Source of the DNA: an uncultured Eubacteriales bacterium
Lineage (GTDB): Bacteria > Bacillota > Clostridia > Oscillospirales > Oscillospiraceae
Assembly: GCA_902475515.1 (NCBI GenBank)
Contig: CABSAB010000067.1
Span: 1 to 7,062, forward strand
DNA: 7,062 nt
Direction of reading: 5' to 3'
Under the pieces are notes generated by a model that saw nothing but the letters and a program-made list of their open reading frames with translations, did not search any database and was not told the DNA's origin. Positions within the stretch are counted from its first letter, which is position 1. Each line of letters begins with the position of its first letter. Position numbers and translations under genes: made by a program. Below, piece by piece: positions 1 to 6,012 of this stretch.

Positions 1-279
1 GCCTGCGGCGCGGTTGGCGGTGACGCGGCGGTGGAAAACATCTTTGAGAACAGTGACTTTGTGTATATGCTCAACCAGGCTGGCGGTGACCGGCAGATTC
101 TGGCCAAGCAGCTCAACATCAGCCCCCATCAGCTTTCCTATGTGACCCATTCCGGCGAGGGCGAGGGGCTTTTGTTTTACGGAAATGTCATTCTGCCGTT
201 CATTGACCGGTTCCCGAAGGATACCGAGCTGTACGCCGTAATGACCACCAAACCCAATGAAATCAAAAAGGAGGCATAA
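1..279 (+). CDS. VirB4/TraE-like conjugation ATPase, C-terminal end (5' truncated by window)
   Basis: This is the last 92 codons of a reading frame already open at base 1. VirB4-family ATPases are cytoplasmic, membrane-associated motors that energise type IV secretion channel assembly and DNA transfer. The residues seen match the end of the Firmicutes ICE VirB4 group: an asparagine-serine-aspartate-phenylalanine segment followed by FVYMLNQ, then LNISPHQLSYVTHS, a glycine-rich turn with GLLFYGN, and the terminal pattern FPKDTELYAVMTTKP. The Walker A and B motifs would lie upstream and are not in the window, so ATPase activity cannot be checked. A GTG at 31 could only be an internal start; the frame is open through it and the homologous region is C-terminal, so the gene is treated as partial. 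The stop lies 4 bases before the next ATG. Family assignment is by recognised motifs, not a search. Confidence 0.8.
   Translation, partial: ACGAVGGDAAVENIFENSDFVYMLNQAGGDRQILAKQLNISPHQLSYVTHSGEGEGLLFYGNVILPFIDRFPKDTELYAVMTTKPNEIKKEA
268..274 (+). promoter_or_regulatory. Ribosome binding site for the 112-aa gene
   Basis: AAGGAGG lies 9 bases before the ATG at 284. It decides the start in favour of 284 over the in-frame ATG at 257, which would place this sequence inside the coding region. The site lies within the last codons of the VirB4-like gene, consistent with coupled translation. Confidence 0.75.
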
Positions 280-283
280 ATTT

Positions 284-622
284 ATGGATACTTCTATCTT
301 CAAACAGGATGCATTGGCAAAGAAAAAAGTGTCGGTGCTGGCAGATACCACGCTGGCTCTGTCCACCTTTGTTCAGGCCCAGCGCGTGGGCGCAAGGCTC
401 AATGAGCGCGGTCTGGCCGGTATTCTGCGTCTGGCCGAGCTGCAATCCCAGCTTGTCCCGGATTGGGACAAGGACCACTTTGACGGAAAGGCACTGTTCA
501 TTCTCTGCTCCCTTCTGACGGAGCTGATGCTGAATGTGTCCAACGTTCCCGGCGATCTGGCCATCTATGGCGAGCTGGAGTCCATGCTGGAAGAAATCGC
601 AGACGGTGAGTGGTTTGAGTAA
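284..622 (+). CDS. Conserved-looking ICE protein of unknown function (112 aa)
   Basis: I do not recognise a family. The frame starts at ATG 284 behind a full AAGGAGG and encodes 112 residues. It has no signal peptide and no clear membrane segment. Residues 68-88 form a hydrophobic, probably amphipathic helix (ALFILCSLLTELML) that contains polar residues and so is unlikely to cross a membrane. The C-terminus is acidic (ELESMLEEIADGEWFE). Predicted character is a mostly helical, soluble cytoplasmic protein. It sits 4 bases after the VirB4-like gene and overlaps the start of the NlpC/P60 gene, so it is almost certainly co-translated with the transfer apparatus. A role as a small partner of VirB4 or of the hydrolase's cytoplasmic tail is only an inference from position. 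That it is a real gene is well supported by the ribosome site and tight packing. Confidence 0.75.
   Translation: MDTSIFKQDALAKKKVSVLADTTLALSTFVQAQRVGARLNERGLAGILRLAELQSQLVPDWDKDHFDGKALFILCSLLTELMLNVSNVPGDLAIYGELESMLEEIADGEWFE
589..594 (+). promoter_or_regulatory. Probable ribosome binding site for the NlpC/P60 gene
   Basis: GGAAGA lies 11 bases before GTG 606, inside the end of the preceding gene. It is the best purine run near the start and is weaker than the other ribosome sites in the window. A TTG at 615 has only GGTGAG (605-610), 4 bases away. The start therefore remains ambiguous between 606 and 615. Confidence 0.4.
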
Positions 623-2327
623 GCAGAACAATCCCCGCCTCCAGTTCACCGACGCCGAGCGCGAGGATTCCCGGCTGAAAGAACATATCCGCAAGGCAGA
701 TAAGGCCGCTGACAAAGCGGAGGAGGCGCGGACCACAATTCCTAAGAAAAAGAAGAAAGTCAAAAAGCGCACTGTTGACCCGGCCACCGGGAAGAAAACG
801 GTGCGCCTTCGTTTTGAGGAAGTGGATCAGCCTGCACCGGCCTCCAAACTGACCCATGCTGTCACAGCGGCTCCCGGTCAGGCGATTGCCGTTCAGATGC
901 ACCGCAAAATCGGAGAAACCGAGGAGGACAATGTGGGCGTGGAAAGCGCCCACCGTTTGGAGGAAACTGCCGAGGGCGGCGCACATCTGGCCGCTTCTGC
1001 CCACCGCTCCCAAAAACTGCGGCCCTACCGGGCTGCGGCAAGGGCGGAGAAAAAGCTGGAAAAGGCCAATGTCAATGCCTTGTATCAGAAAGCCATGCAG
1101 GACGATCCGTCCAGCTTCAGCAACCCCCTTTCCCACTGGCAGCAAAAGCAGGCTATCAAAAAGCAGTATGCCGCCGCCAAGCGCACCGGACAGACTGCCG
1201 GTACTGCGGCAAAGGCTGCGGACAATACGGCCAAGGCCGCTAAAAAGACTGCCGAGGAGACGAAAAAGGCAGGCGGCTTTGTCTGGCGGCACCGGCGCGG
1301 ATTCGGCATTGCCATCGCGCTGTTTCTCATTCTGTGTTTTTTCCTGAACAGCCTTTCTTCCTGTTCGGTTCTGCTGGAGGGCGGAATGTCCGGCCTTGCT
1401 GGTTCCACCTATCCCTCCCGTGATGAGGATATGCTGGGTGCGGAGGCCGCTTATGCCCAGATGGAAGCTGACCTTCAGTATGAGATTGACCATTATGAGA
1501 GCCTGCACGGCGGATATGACGAGTATCACTATGACCTGGATGAGATCAAGCACGACCCCTATGTGTTGATTTCCATTCTCACTGCCTACCATCAGGGAGA
1601 ATGGACGCTCTCTGAGGTACAGGGAACGCTTGCCATGCTCTTTGACCGTCAGTACACGCTCACTGAGAATGTGGTAGTGGAAACCCGTTACCGCACCGAA
1701 ACCTCCACGGACCCGGAAACCGGAGAAGAAACCAGTGAAGAAGTTCCTTATGACTATTACATCTGCTATGTAACACTGGAAAACTTCGATCTGTCCCATC
1801 TGCCGGTCTACATCATGGGCGAGGAACAGGTCAGTATGTACGCCGTGTATATGGCGACACTGGGCAACCGGCTGGACCTGTTCGCAGGCAATCCCAATGC
1901 CTCCACCAGAGAGGACTATCTGGATTACGATGTACCGCCGGAGGCGCTGGAGGATGAAGTCTTTGCCGCCATGTTAAAGGAAGCGGAGAAATACCTGGGC
2001 TACCCCTATGTGTGGGGCGGTTCCAACCCCAGCACTTCTTTTGACTGCTCCGGTTTTGTGAGCTGGGTCATCAACCACTCCGGCTGGAACGTGGGCAGGC
2101 TGGGCGCACAGGGGCTTTGCGACATCTGTACCCCGGTGTCCTCCGCCAACGCACGCCCCGGCGATCTGATTTTCTTCAAGGGAACCTATGACACGCCAGG
2201 CGTCAGCCATGTAGGTATCTATGTGGGCGATGGGATGATGATCCACTGCGGAAATCCCATCTCTTACGCCAGCATCAATACATCGTACTGGCAGCAACAC
2301 TTTTACACCTTTGGCCGTTTACCGTAA
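606..2327 (+). CDS. CD1108-type membrane-anchored NlpC/P60 peptidoglycan hydrolase of conjugative element
   Basis: NlpC/P60 (C40) enzymes cut peptide bonds in the peptidoglycan stem; in ICEs they open the wall for the mating channel. With GTG 606 the protein has 573 residues. Residues 1-230 are hydrophilic and basic, with a lysine run at 47-54 and an Ala/Lys-rich helical stretch around 199-224. One membrane segment follows at about 233-254 (IAIALFLILCFFLNSL), then an extracytoplasmic linker domain, then the NlpC/P60 domain at about 453-573. The catalytic cysteine is C481 in FDCSG, the histidine H535 in SHVGIYVG, and the probable third residue H547 in MIHCG, so the active site looks intact. 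The expected topology is N-terminus inside, enzyme outside. No ATG fits: GTG 606 or TTG 615 (570 aa, giving an N-terminus MSKQNNPRLQF typical of this family as I recall it) are both possible, and both overlap the previous gene. Confidence 0.88.
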   Translation: MSGLSKQNNPRLQFTDAEREDSRLKEHIRKADKAADKAEEARTTIPKKKKKVKKRTVDPATGKKTVRLRFEEVDQPAPASKLTHAVTAAPGQAIAVQMHRKIGETEEDNVGVESAHRLEETAEGGAHLAASAHRSQKLRPYRAAARAEKKLEKANVNALYQKAMQDDPSSFSNPLSHWQQKQAIKKQYAAAKRTGQTAGTAAKAADNTAKAAKKTAEETKKAGGFVWRHRRGFGIAIALFLILCFFLNSLSSCSVLLEGGMSGLAGSTYPSRDEDMLGAEAAYAQMEADLQYEIDHYESLHGGYDEYHYDLDEIKHDPYVLISILTAYHQGEWTLSEVQGTLAMLFDRQYTLTENVVVETRYRTETSTDPETGEETSEEVPYDYYICYVTLENFDLSHLPVYIMGEEQVSMYAVYMATLGNRLDLFAGNPNASTREDYLDYDVPPEALEDEVFAAMLKEAEKYLGYPYVWGGSNPSTSFDCSGFVSWVINHSGWNVGRLGAQGLCDICTPVSSANARPGDLIFFKGTYDTPGVSHVGIYVGDGMMIHCGNPISYASINTSYWQQHFYTFGRLP

Positions 2328-2342
2328 AGGAGGGATTTTACC

Positions 2343-2591
2343 ATGAACGCCAAGATCAACAAGCTCCGCAGTGAGCTGGATAAAAACAAGAACAAAATCT
2401 CCGAGCTTCAGAGCCGCAACCGGGAAATTGAGCGGCAGATTACAGAGCTGGAGAACAACGACATTTTGGAGCTGATTCACGCGCACAGCCTGGATATTAC
2501 CCAGCTTGCCGCGCTGATCCAGACCATGAAAACTGACCCCGCCGCTGTCATGCGGGGAGAAATGGAGGAATCTGACCATGAAGAAATCTAA
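2343..2591 (+). CDS. DUF4315 family small coiled-coil protein
   Basis: This 82-residue protein has heptad-like spacing of hydrophobic residues from about 3 to 45 (KINKLRSELDKNKNKISELQ and onward), predicting a coiled coil. A short C-terminal segment follows, with LDITQLAALIQ and an acidic end. That arrangement, its size and its place before a DUF4366 gene match DUF4315, found in Tn1549-like elements; no biochemical function is established. It starts at ATG 2343, 8 bases after GGAGGG (2329-2334), and 15 bases after the hydrolase stop. There is no signal peptide, so it is presumably cytoplasmic. Its final 14 bases overlap the start of the DUF4366 gene, which implies coupled expression and possibly a physical partnership; the partnership is inference. 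Confidence 0.85.
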   Translation: MNAKINKLRSELDKNKNKISELQSRNREIERQITELENNDILELIHAHSLDITQLAALIQTMKTDPAAVMRGEMEESDHEEI

Positions 2592-3327
2592 GCTGCGCTT
2601 CCTGACCTGTCTGGCCGTATGTGTTCTCTGCATGAGCGCCTTTTCTGTCACGGCCTTTGCGGGCGGCGGCCCGGAATTTGAGGAAACGGAACCCATCGAA
2701 ACTGTGTCGGAGCCGGAATCCGGCGAACCGCTGTCCGAGGAAACGGACATCGTGACCCGCGACCTGCTTTATGACAAGGCCACCAATAAGCAATTCATCA
2801 CCATTGAGGACCGGGACGGCAATATCTTCTATCTGGTGATCGACTATGATGCGCCAGTAAATGAGGACGAGGAACAGTTCAAGACCTACTTTCTGAATCC
2901 GGTGGATACGGACGATCTGGCGGCGCTGGCCGAAGAAGAAGAAACATCGCCCGTGGTCTGCACCTGTTCAGAAAAATGTACGGCAGGCGCAGTCAATACG
3001 AGCTGCCCCGTCTGTGCCACCAATATGACCGAGTGCGCCGGTAAGGAAACTAAGCCTGCTGAACCGGAGCCGGAACCCACTACGGAACCGGAGTCGGAAC
3101 CGGAAAAGAGCAATTCGGCTTCCGGTCTGCTGGTACTGCTGCTGATTGCAGCCCTGGGTGGCGGCGGTGCCTTTGCCTACATCAAGTTCATCAAAAACAA
3201 GCCGAAAACCAAGACCTCCCCTGATCTGGATGATTATGACTTCGAGGACGAGGAGGATGATGCGGAAGTGCCGGAGGATGAACTGGACGATGATGATGAG
3301 GACGGCGCGGGAAGTGAGGATAAATGA
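2578..3327 (+). CDS. CD1107-type DUF4366 surface protein with signal peptide, Cys cluster and acidic cytoplasmic tail
   Basis: The 249-residue product begins with a signal peptide (basic MKKSKLR, hydrophobic core, likely cleavage after AFA near residue 28). An acidic region is followed by the conserved DUF4366 core at about 60-110 (TRDLLYDKATNKQFITIE, NIFYLVIDYD). Six cysteines between 128 and 153 follow the spacing C-x1-C-x3-C-x8-C-x2-C-x6-C. A Pro/Glu spacer at about 160-178 leads to a membrane segment at about 184-203 (LLVLLLIAALGGGGAFAYI), a basic stop-transfer stretch (KFIKNKPKTK), and a strongly Asp/Glu-rich tail to the end. The expected arrangement is a type I membrane protein with the core outside and the acidic tail inside. 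The function is unknown; family members occur in ICE transfer operons. GGAGGA (2564-2569) lies 8 bases before the ATG, and the gene overlaps the DUF4315 gene by 14 bases. Confidence 0.87.
   Translation: MKKSKLRFLTCLAVCVLCMSAFSVTAFAGGGPEFEETEPIETVSEPESGEPLSEETDIVTRDLLYDKATNKQFITIEDRDGNIFYLVIDYDAPVNEDEEQFKTYFLNPVDTDDLAALAEEEETSPVVCTCSEKCTAGAVNTSCPVCATNMTECAGKETKPAEPEPEPTTEPESEPEKSNSASGLLVLLLIAALGGGGAFAYIKFIKNKPKTKTSPDLDDYDFEDEEDDAEVPEDELDDDDEDGAGSEDK
3061..3101 (+). repeat. Two 17-base imperfect direct repeats, 24-base period, coding for Pro/Glu spacer
   Basis: GAACCGGAGCCGGAACC at 3061-3077 recurs at 3085-3101 with one change (C to T). The period is 24 bases, or 8 codons, and it encodes the Glu-Pro repeats between the cysteine cluster and membrane segment of the DUF4366 protein. 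This looks like a length-variable spacer that grew by in-frame duplication; it is not a mobile-element repeat. Confidence 0.7.
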
Positions 3328-3521
3328 CCTACTTCACCAACAGTCCCTTTGAACGCATGATGCAGCAGAAGCCGATGGGCGGGCGGGAAACCTGCCCTTC
3401 GGCGCTGCCGAAAAACCACCGCTGCTATGGCTGTTCCAGCTATGGACGGGCTTGTTTCGGCTTGTGTCATCGTGACCTTATCATCAAGCCAAAACCCAAG
3501 GAAGGAGGAACCACGAAATGA
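3324..3521 (+). CDS. Small cysteine-rich protein (65 aa), possible zinc-binding
   Basis: No named family is assigned. The 65-residue product has cysteines at 24, 34, 37, 44 and 48 and histidines at 32 and 49. The core spacing C34-x2-C37-x6-C44-x3-C48 suggests a small zinc-binding or disulfide-bonded knuckle. The N-terminus (MTYFTNSPFERMMQQKP) resembles, from memory, small proteins at the same site in related ICEs. The C-terminus is basic (KPKPKEGGTTK). There is no signal peptide, which favours a cytoplasmic metal-binding protein. It is locked between neighbours by ATGA overlaps at both ends (3324-3327 with the DUF4366 stop, 3518-3521 with the topoisomerase start), with GAGG just upstream. This packing is strong evidence that it is translated. 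A role with the topoisomerase or in DNA binding is only inferred from adjacency. Confidence 0.75.
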   Translation: MTYFTNSPFERMMQQKPMGGRETCPSALPKNHRCYGCSSYGRACFGLCHRDLIIKPKPKEGGTTK

Positions 3522-5620
3522 AGCTGGTCATTGCGGAAAAGCCCTCTGTGGCAAAATCCATCGCTGCTGTTCTCGGTGCGAATAGCCGGAAGGACGGTTA
3601 TCTGGAGGGCAGCGGTTTTCTTGTCTCCTGGTGCGTGGGCCATCTGGTGGAATTGGCCGATGCCTCCGCCTACGGAGAAAACTACGCCAAATGGGCGCTG
3701 GCCGACCTGCCGATTCTGCCGGATCATTGGGCCTACACCATTCTCCCGGACAGCAGAAAGCAGTTTGATACTCTGAAAAAGCTCATGGAACGGCCGGATG
3801 TGGCCTCTCTGGTGTGCGCCACTGATGCCGGGCGCGAAGGTGAGCTGATCTTCCGGCTGGTCTATGAACAGGCGAATTGTAAAAAGCCGGTGGAACGTCT
3901 CTGGATTTCCTCAATGGAGGATAGTGCCATTCGGGACGGTTTTGCCCACTTGAAACCCTCGGCGGACTATGACCGGCTTTATGCGGCGGCCCTGTGTCGG
4001 GCGCAGGCAGACTGGCTGGTGGGTATCAATGCCACCCGACTTTTTTCCATCCTGTATCACCGCACCCTGAACATTGGACGAGTGATGACCCCGACCCTTG
4101 CGCTGATCGTTCAGCGAGAAGCGGCCATTGACGCTTTCAAGTCGACCCCGTTTTATACAGTGACAGTGGCGTTTCCTGATTTTGCGGCTGCATCGGAGCG
4201 GATCACGGACAAGACCCAGGCGGAGGCCCTTCAAGCAGCCTGCCTCACGGCAGCTCATGCCACGGTCAAATCCGTGGAGCGCAAAGAAAAGGCAGAAAAA
4301 CCGCCTGCCCTCTATGATTTGACAACCCTCCAGCGAGAGGCCAACCGGCTGTTGGGATTCACCGCCCAGCAGACGCTGGACTATTTACAGAGCCTCTATG
4401 AAAAGAAGCTGGCGACCTACCCCCGTACCGACAGCCGGTATCTGACTTCGGACATGGCCGGAAGCTTGCCGATGCTGGTCAATACCACCGCCAAAGCCAT
4501 GCCATTTGCGGAGAAGTTGACCATTCGCTGTAATCCCGCCCAAGTCATTGACGATTCCAAGGTTAGCGACCATCATGCCATCATTCCCACACTGGGTATC
4601 CGGGAAACAGACCTTTCGGCCCTTCCTGCCGGAGAACTGGCCCTTTTACAGCTCATTTCTGCCCGGCTTCTGTGTGCTGTGGGCCAGCCCCATGCCTATG
4701 CAGAAACATCTGTTGTGGTAGAGTGTGCCGGTCAGGAGTTTAAGGCCAAAGGCCGTGCTATCTTAAATCCCGGATGGCAGGAGCTGGACGGGCGCTACAA
4801 AGACACTCTGAAAAACAAGCCGGAGCCGGAAAAGGAGGCCAAGGCTTTGCCGATTCTTTCTGAAGGTGACACCCTCTCTGTGGTAACTGCCGCCGTGAAA
4901 GAGGGAAAAACTTCTCCACCGGCCCATTTTACGGAGGACACGCTGCTTTCTGCGATGGAGACTGCCGGTGCCGGAGAAATGCCGGAGGATGCGGAGCGAA
5001 AAGGACTGGGAACCCCGGCCACCCGTGCCGGGATTCTGGAAAAGCTCATCAAGGTGGGCTTTGTAGAGCGAAAAAAGGTCAAAAAGGCTACCCATCTGAT
5101 GCCTACCCATGAGGGCGTGGCCCTGATCACGGTACTGCCGGATCAGATACAGTCACCCTCCATGACTGCCGAGTGGGAGCATCGCCTGAAAGAGATCGAA
5201 CGTGGCGGTGCGGAGCCTAATGCGTTTCTTTCCGAGATTGCGGCTATGCTCACAGAATTAACCGGCCGCTATGAGGCGGTAAAAGATGCTGCCGCACTGT
5301 TTCCCAGCGATAAAGAGAGCCTGGGTAAATGTCCCCGCTGCGGGGCCTCCGTGGTGGAGATCAGCAAGGGATTCGTCTGTGAAAACCGGGACTGCGGCTT
5401 TGCTATCTGGAAAGAAAACAAGTTTTTCACGGCCAAGAAAAAGAAGCCGACCAAGGCACTGGTGACGGAGCTGCTGTCCACCGGACGGGCAAGGCTCACC
5501 GGCTGCTACTCTGAAAAAACCGGCAAGACCTATGACGCTACGGTGGTGCTGGATGATACCGGTGGCAAATATGTGAGCTTCAAGCTGGAGTTTGATGCAG
5601 CCGGTCCGAAGCGGAGGTAA
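3518..5620 (+). CDS. topB: DNA topoisomerase III (type IA), ICE-encoded
   Basis: Type IA topoisomerases cut one strand through a 5'-phosphotyrosine, pass another strand and reseal; topoisomerase III mainly decatenates and resolves replication or transfer intermediates. The 700-residue protein starts with the TOPRIM domain: the catalytic Glu is E7 in VIAEKPS, and the acidic motif is D103-A-G-R-E-G-E109. The gate region contains GRVMTPTLALIVQRE from 187, and the active-site tyrosine is Y301 in ATYPRTDSR with R303 two residues on. The C-terminal part (about 600-700) carries a zinc-ribbon, C605-x2-C608-x12-C621-x4-C626, followed by a topoisomerase C-terminal repeat. All key residues are present and the length fits plasmid/ICE TopB proteins. 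ATG 3518 sits 9 bases after AAGGAGG (3502-3508) and overlaps the previous stop as ATGA. In ICEs such genes are thought to help process transferred DNA; that role is inferred here. Confidence 0.95.
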   Translation: MKLVIAEKPSVAKSIAAVLGANSRKDGYLEGSGFLVSWCVGHLVELADASAYGENYAKWALADLPILPDHWAYTILPDSRKQFDTLKKLMERPDVASLVCATDAGREGELIFRLVYEQANCKKPVERLWISSMEDSAIRDGFAHLKPSADYDRLYAAALCRAQADWLVGINATRLFSILYHRTLNIGRVMTPTLALIVQREAAIDAFKSTPFYTVTVAFPDFAAASERITDKTQAEALQAACLTAAHATVKSVERKEKAEKPPALYDLTTLQREANRLLGFTAQQTLDYLQSLYEKKLATYPRTDSRYLTSDMAGSLPMLVNTTAKAMPFAEKLTIRCNPAQVIDDSKVSDHHAIIPTLGIRETDLSALPAGELALLQLISARLLCAVGQPHAYAETSVVVECAGQEFKAKGRAILNPGWQELDGRYKDTLKNKPEPEKEAKALPILSEGDTLSVVTAAVKEGKTSPPAHFTEDTLLSAMETAGAGEMPEDAERKGLGTPATRAGILEKLIKVGFVERKKVKKATHLMPTHEGVALITVLPDQIQSPSMTAEWEHRLKEIERGGAEPNAFLSEIAAMLTELTGRYEAVKDAAALFPSDKESLGKCPRCGASVVEISKGFVCENRDCGFAIWKENKFFTAKKKKPTKALVTELLSTGRARLTGCYSEKTGKTYDATVVLDDTGGKYVSFKLEFDAAGPKRR

Positions 5621-5626
5621 TAGCCT

Positions 5627-5914
5627 ATGAAGCTGTCCAAATACGAACAGGAAACCATTATCCTCTACAATCAGGCCGAGCTGACCGCCAGCGTTTATAC
5701 CCATGACCCCAAGCTGCTGGAGAAGCTGGCCCGGCTGTCTGAGAAATATCCGCAGCAGATCCAGCCGGACGGCCCGAACCGTTACATCGTTCCCAAGGGC
5801 TGTGTGCTGGTCCGGGAGCCGTACAGTGAAAAACGCCGCGCCGCCGCCAAAGAGCGTGCAAAAATGGCGGGCCTGAAGCCCCCGATCAGGGGCGCAAGCT
5901 CCGAAACTTCATAA
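5627..5914 (+). CDS. Small conserved-looking ICE protein of unknown function (95 aa)
   Basis: I recognise this type only as a small protein that follows topB in related elements; no function is known to me. It starts at ATG 5627, 8 bases after GGAGGT (5613-5618), and 6 bases after the topB stop. The 95 residues begin MKLSKYEQETIILYNQAE and continue with ASVYTHDPKLLEKLARLSEK, a likely helix. Then comes a possible beta section with NRYIVPKGCVLVREP, and a basic Arg/Lys/Ala tail (EKRRAAAKERAKMAGLKPP). The basic tail would suit nucleic-acid contact, but this is weak evidence. There is no signal peptide or membrane segment, so it is presumably cytoplasmic. It is the last gene before the terminator and so closes the transfer operon. 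Confidence 0.78.
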   Translation: MKLSKYEQETIILYNQAELTASVYTHDPKLLEKLARLSEKYPQQIQPDGPNRYIVPKGCVLVREPYSEKRRAAAKERAKMAGLKPPIRGASSETS

Positions 5915-5919
5915 GAGCC

Positions 5920-5964
5920 GCGCCTCGGTACAGGAACCTCTATCCTGCGCCGGGGCGCTTTTTT
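5920..5964 (+). terminator. Rho-independent terminator of the transfer operon
   Basis: A 16-position stem pairs 5920-5935 with 5943-5958 and closes a 7-base loop (ACCTCTA). Fifteen positions pair, two of them as G-T wobbles, and A5930/C5948 is the only mismatch. Six T residues follow at 5959-5964. It begins 6 bases after the stop of the 95-aa gene. The hairpin is GC-rich and should be strong, separating the transfer operon from the ArdC-like gene unless an antitermination mechanism operates. Confidence 0.9.
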
Positions 5965-6012
5965 CATTTGGGGAATGTATCCCTGTTTTTAGCCAGGAAA
6001 GGAGTGTAAATC
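5965..6012 (+). promoter_or_regulatory. Short leader before the ArdC-like gene, with ribosome site and weak second hairpin
   Basis: These 48 bases hold AAAGGAG at 5998-6004, 8 bases before ATG 6013. A small hairpin (GGGA 5971-5974 pairing with TCCC 5980-5983) is followed by a T-run at 5986-5990. No convincing -35/-10 pair is visible in the spacer. The downstream gene must therefore be served by an unrecognised promoter, by one further upstream, or by read-through. The hairpin may be a weak backup terminator or simply chance. Confidence 0.45.

Noticed and set aside
1..30. The first ten codons of the VirB4-like frame look unlike the family and might reflect a frameshift
   Set aside because: Too little sequence is present to judge. 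The remaining 82 codons fit well and natural variation or the window edge explains it equally.
257..283. ATG 257 as the start of the 112-aa gene
   Set aside because: The strong AAGGAGG at 268-274 lies after it and points to ATG 284.
534..605. ATG 534 as the start of the NlpC/P60 gene
   Set aside because: It would extend 24 codons into the preceding gene with residues unlike the family N-terminus; GTG 606 or TTG 615 fit better.
263..787. A 174-codon minus-strand frame
   Set aside because: It is antisense to two supported genes and has no motifs or ribosome site argument.
856..1347. A 163-codon + strand frame with many Arg and Pro residues
   Set aside because: It is out of frame inside the NlpC/P60 gene, and its composition is that of a frame-shifted Ala/Lys-rich coding stretch.
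498..1799. A 433-codon open frame on the minus strand
   Set aside because: It lies wholly opposite the well-supported NlpC/P60 gene and the end of the 112-aa gene, has no family motifs I recognise, and is typical of long antisense frames in GC-rich coding DNA.
3377..3397. A GC-rich hairpin with 7 paired positions in the cysteine-rich gene
   Set aside because: It is short, inside coding sequence, has no T-run, and is expected by chance in this composition.
3234..3470. A minus-strand frame rich in serine
   Set aside because: It is the reverse reading of the Asp/Glu codon run at the end of the DUF4366 gene.
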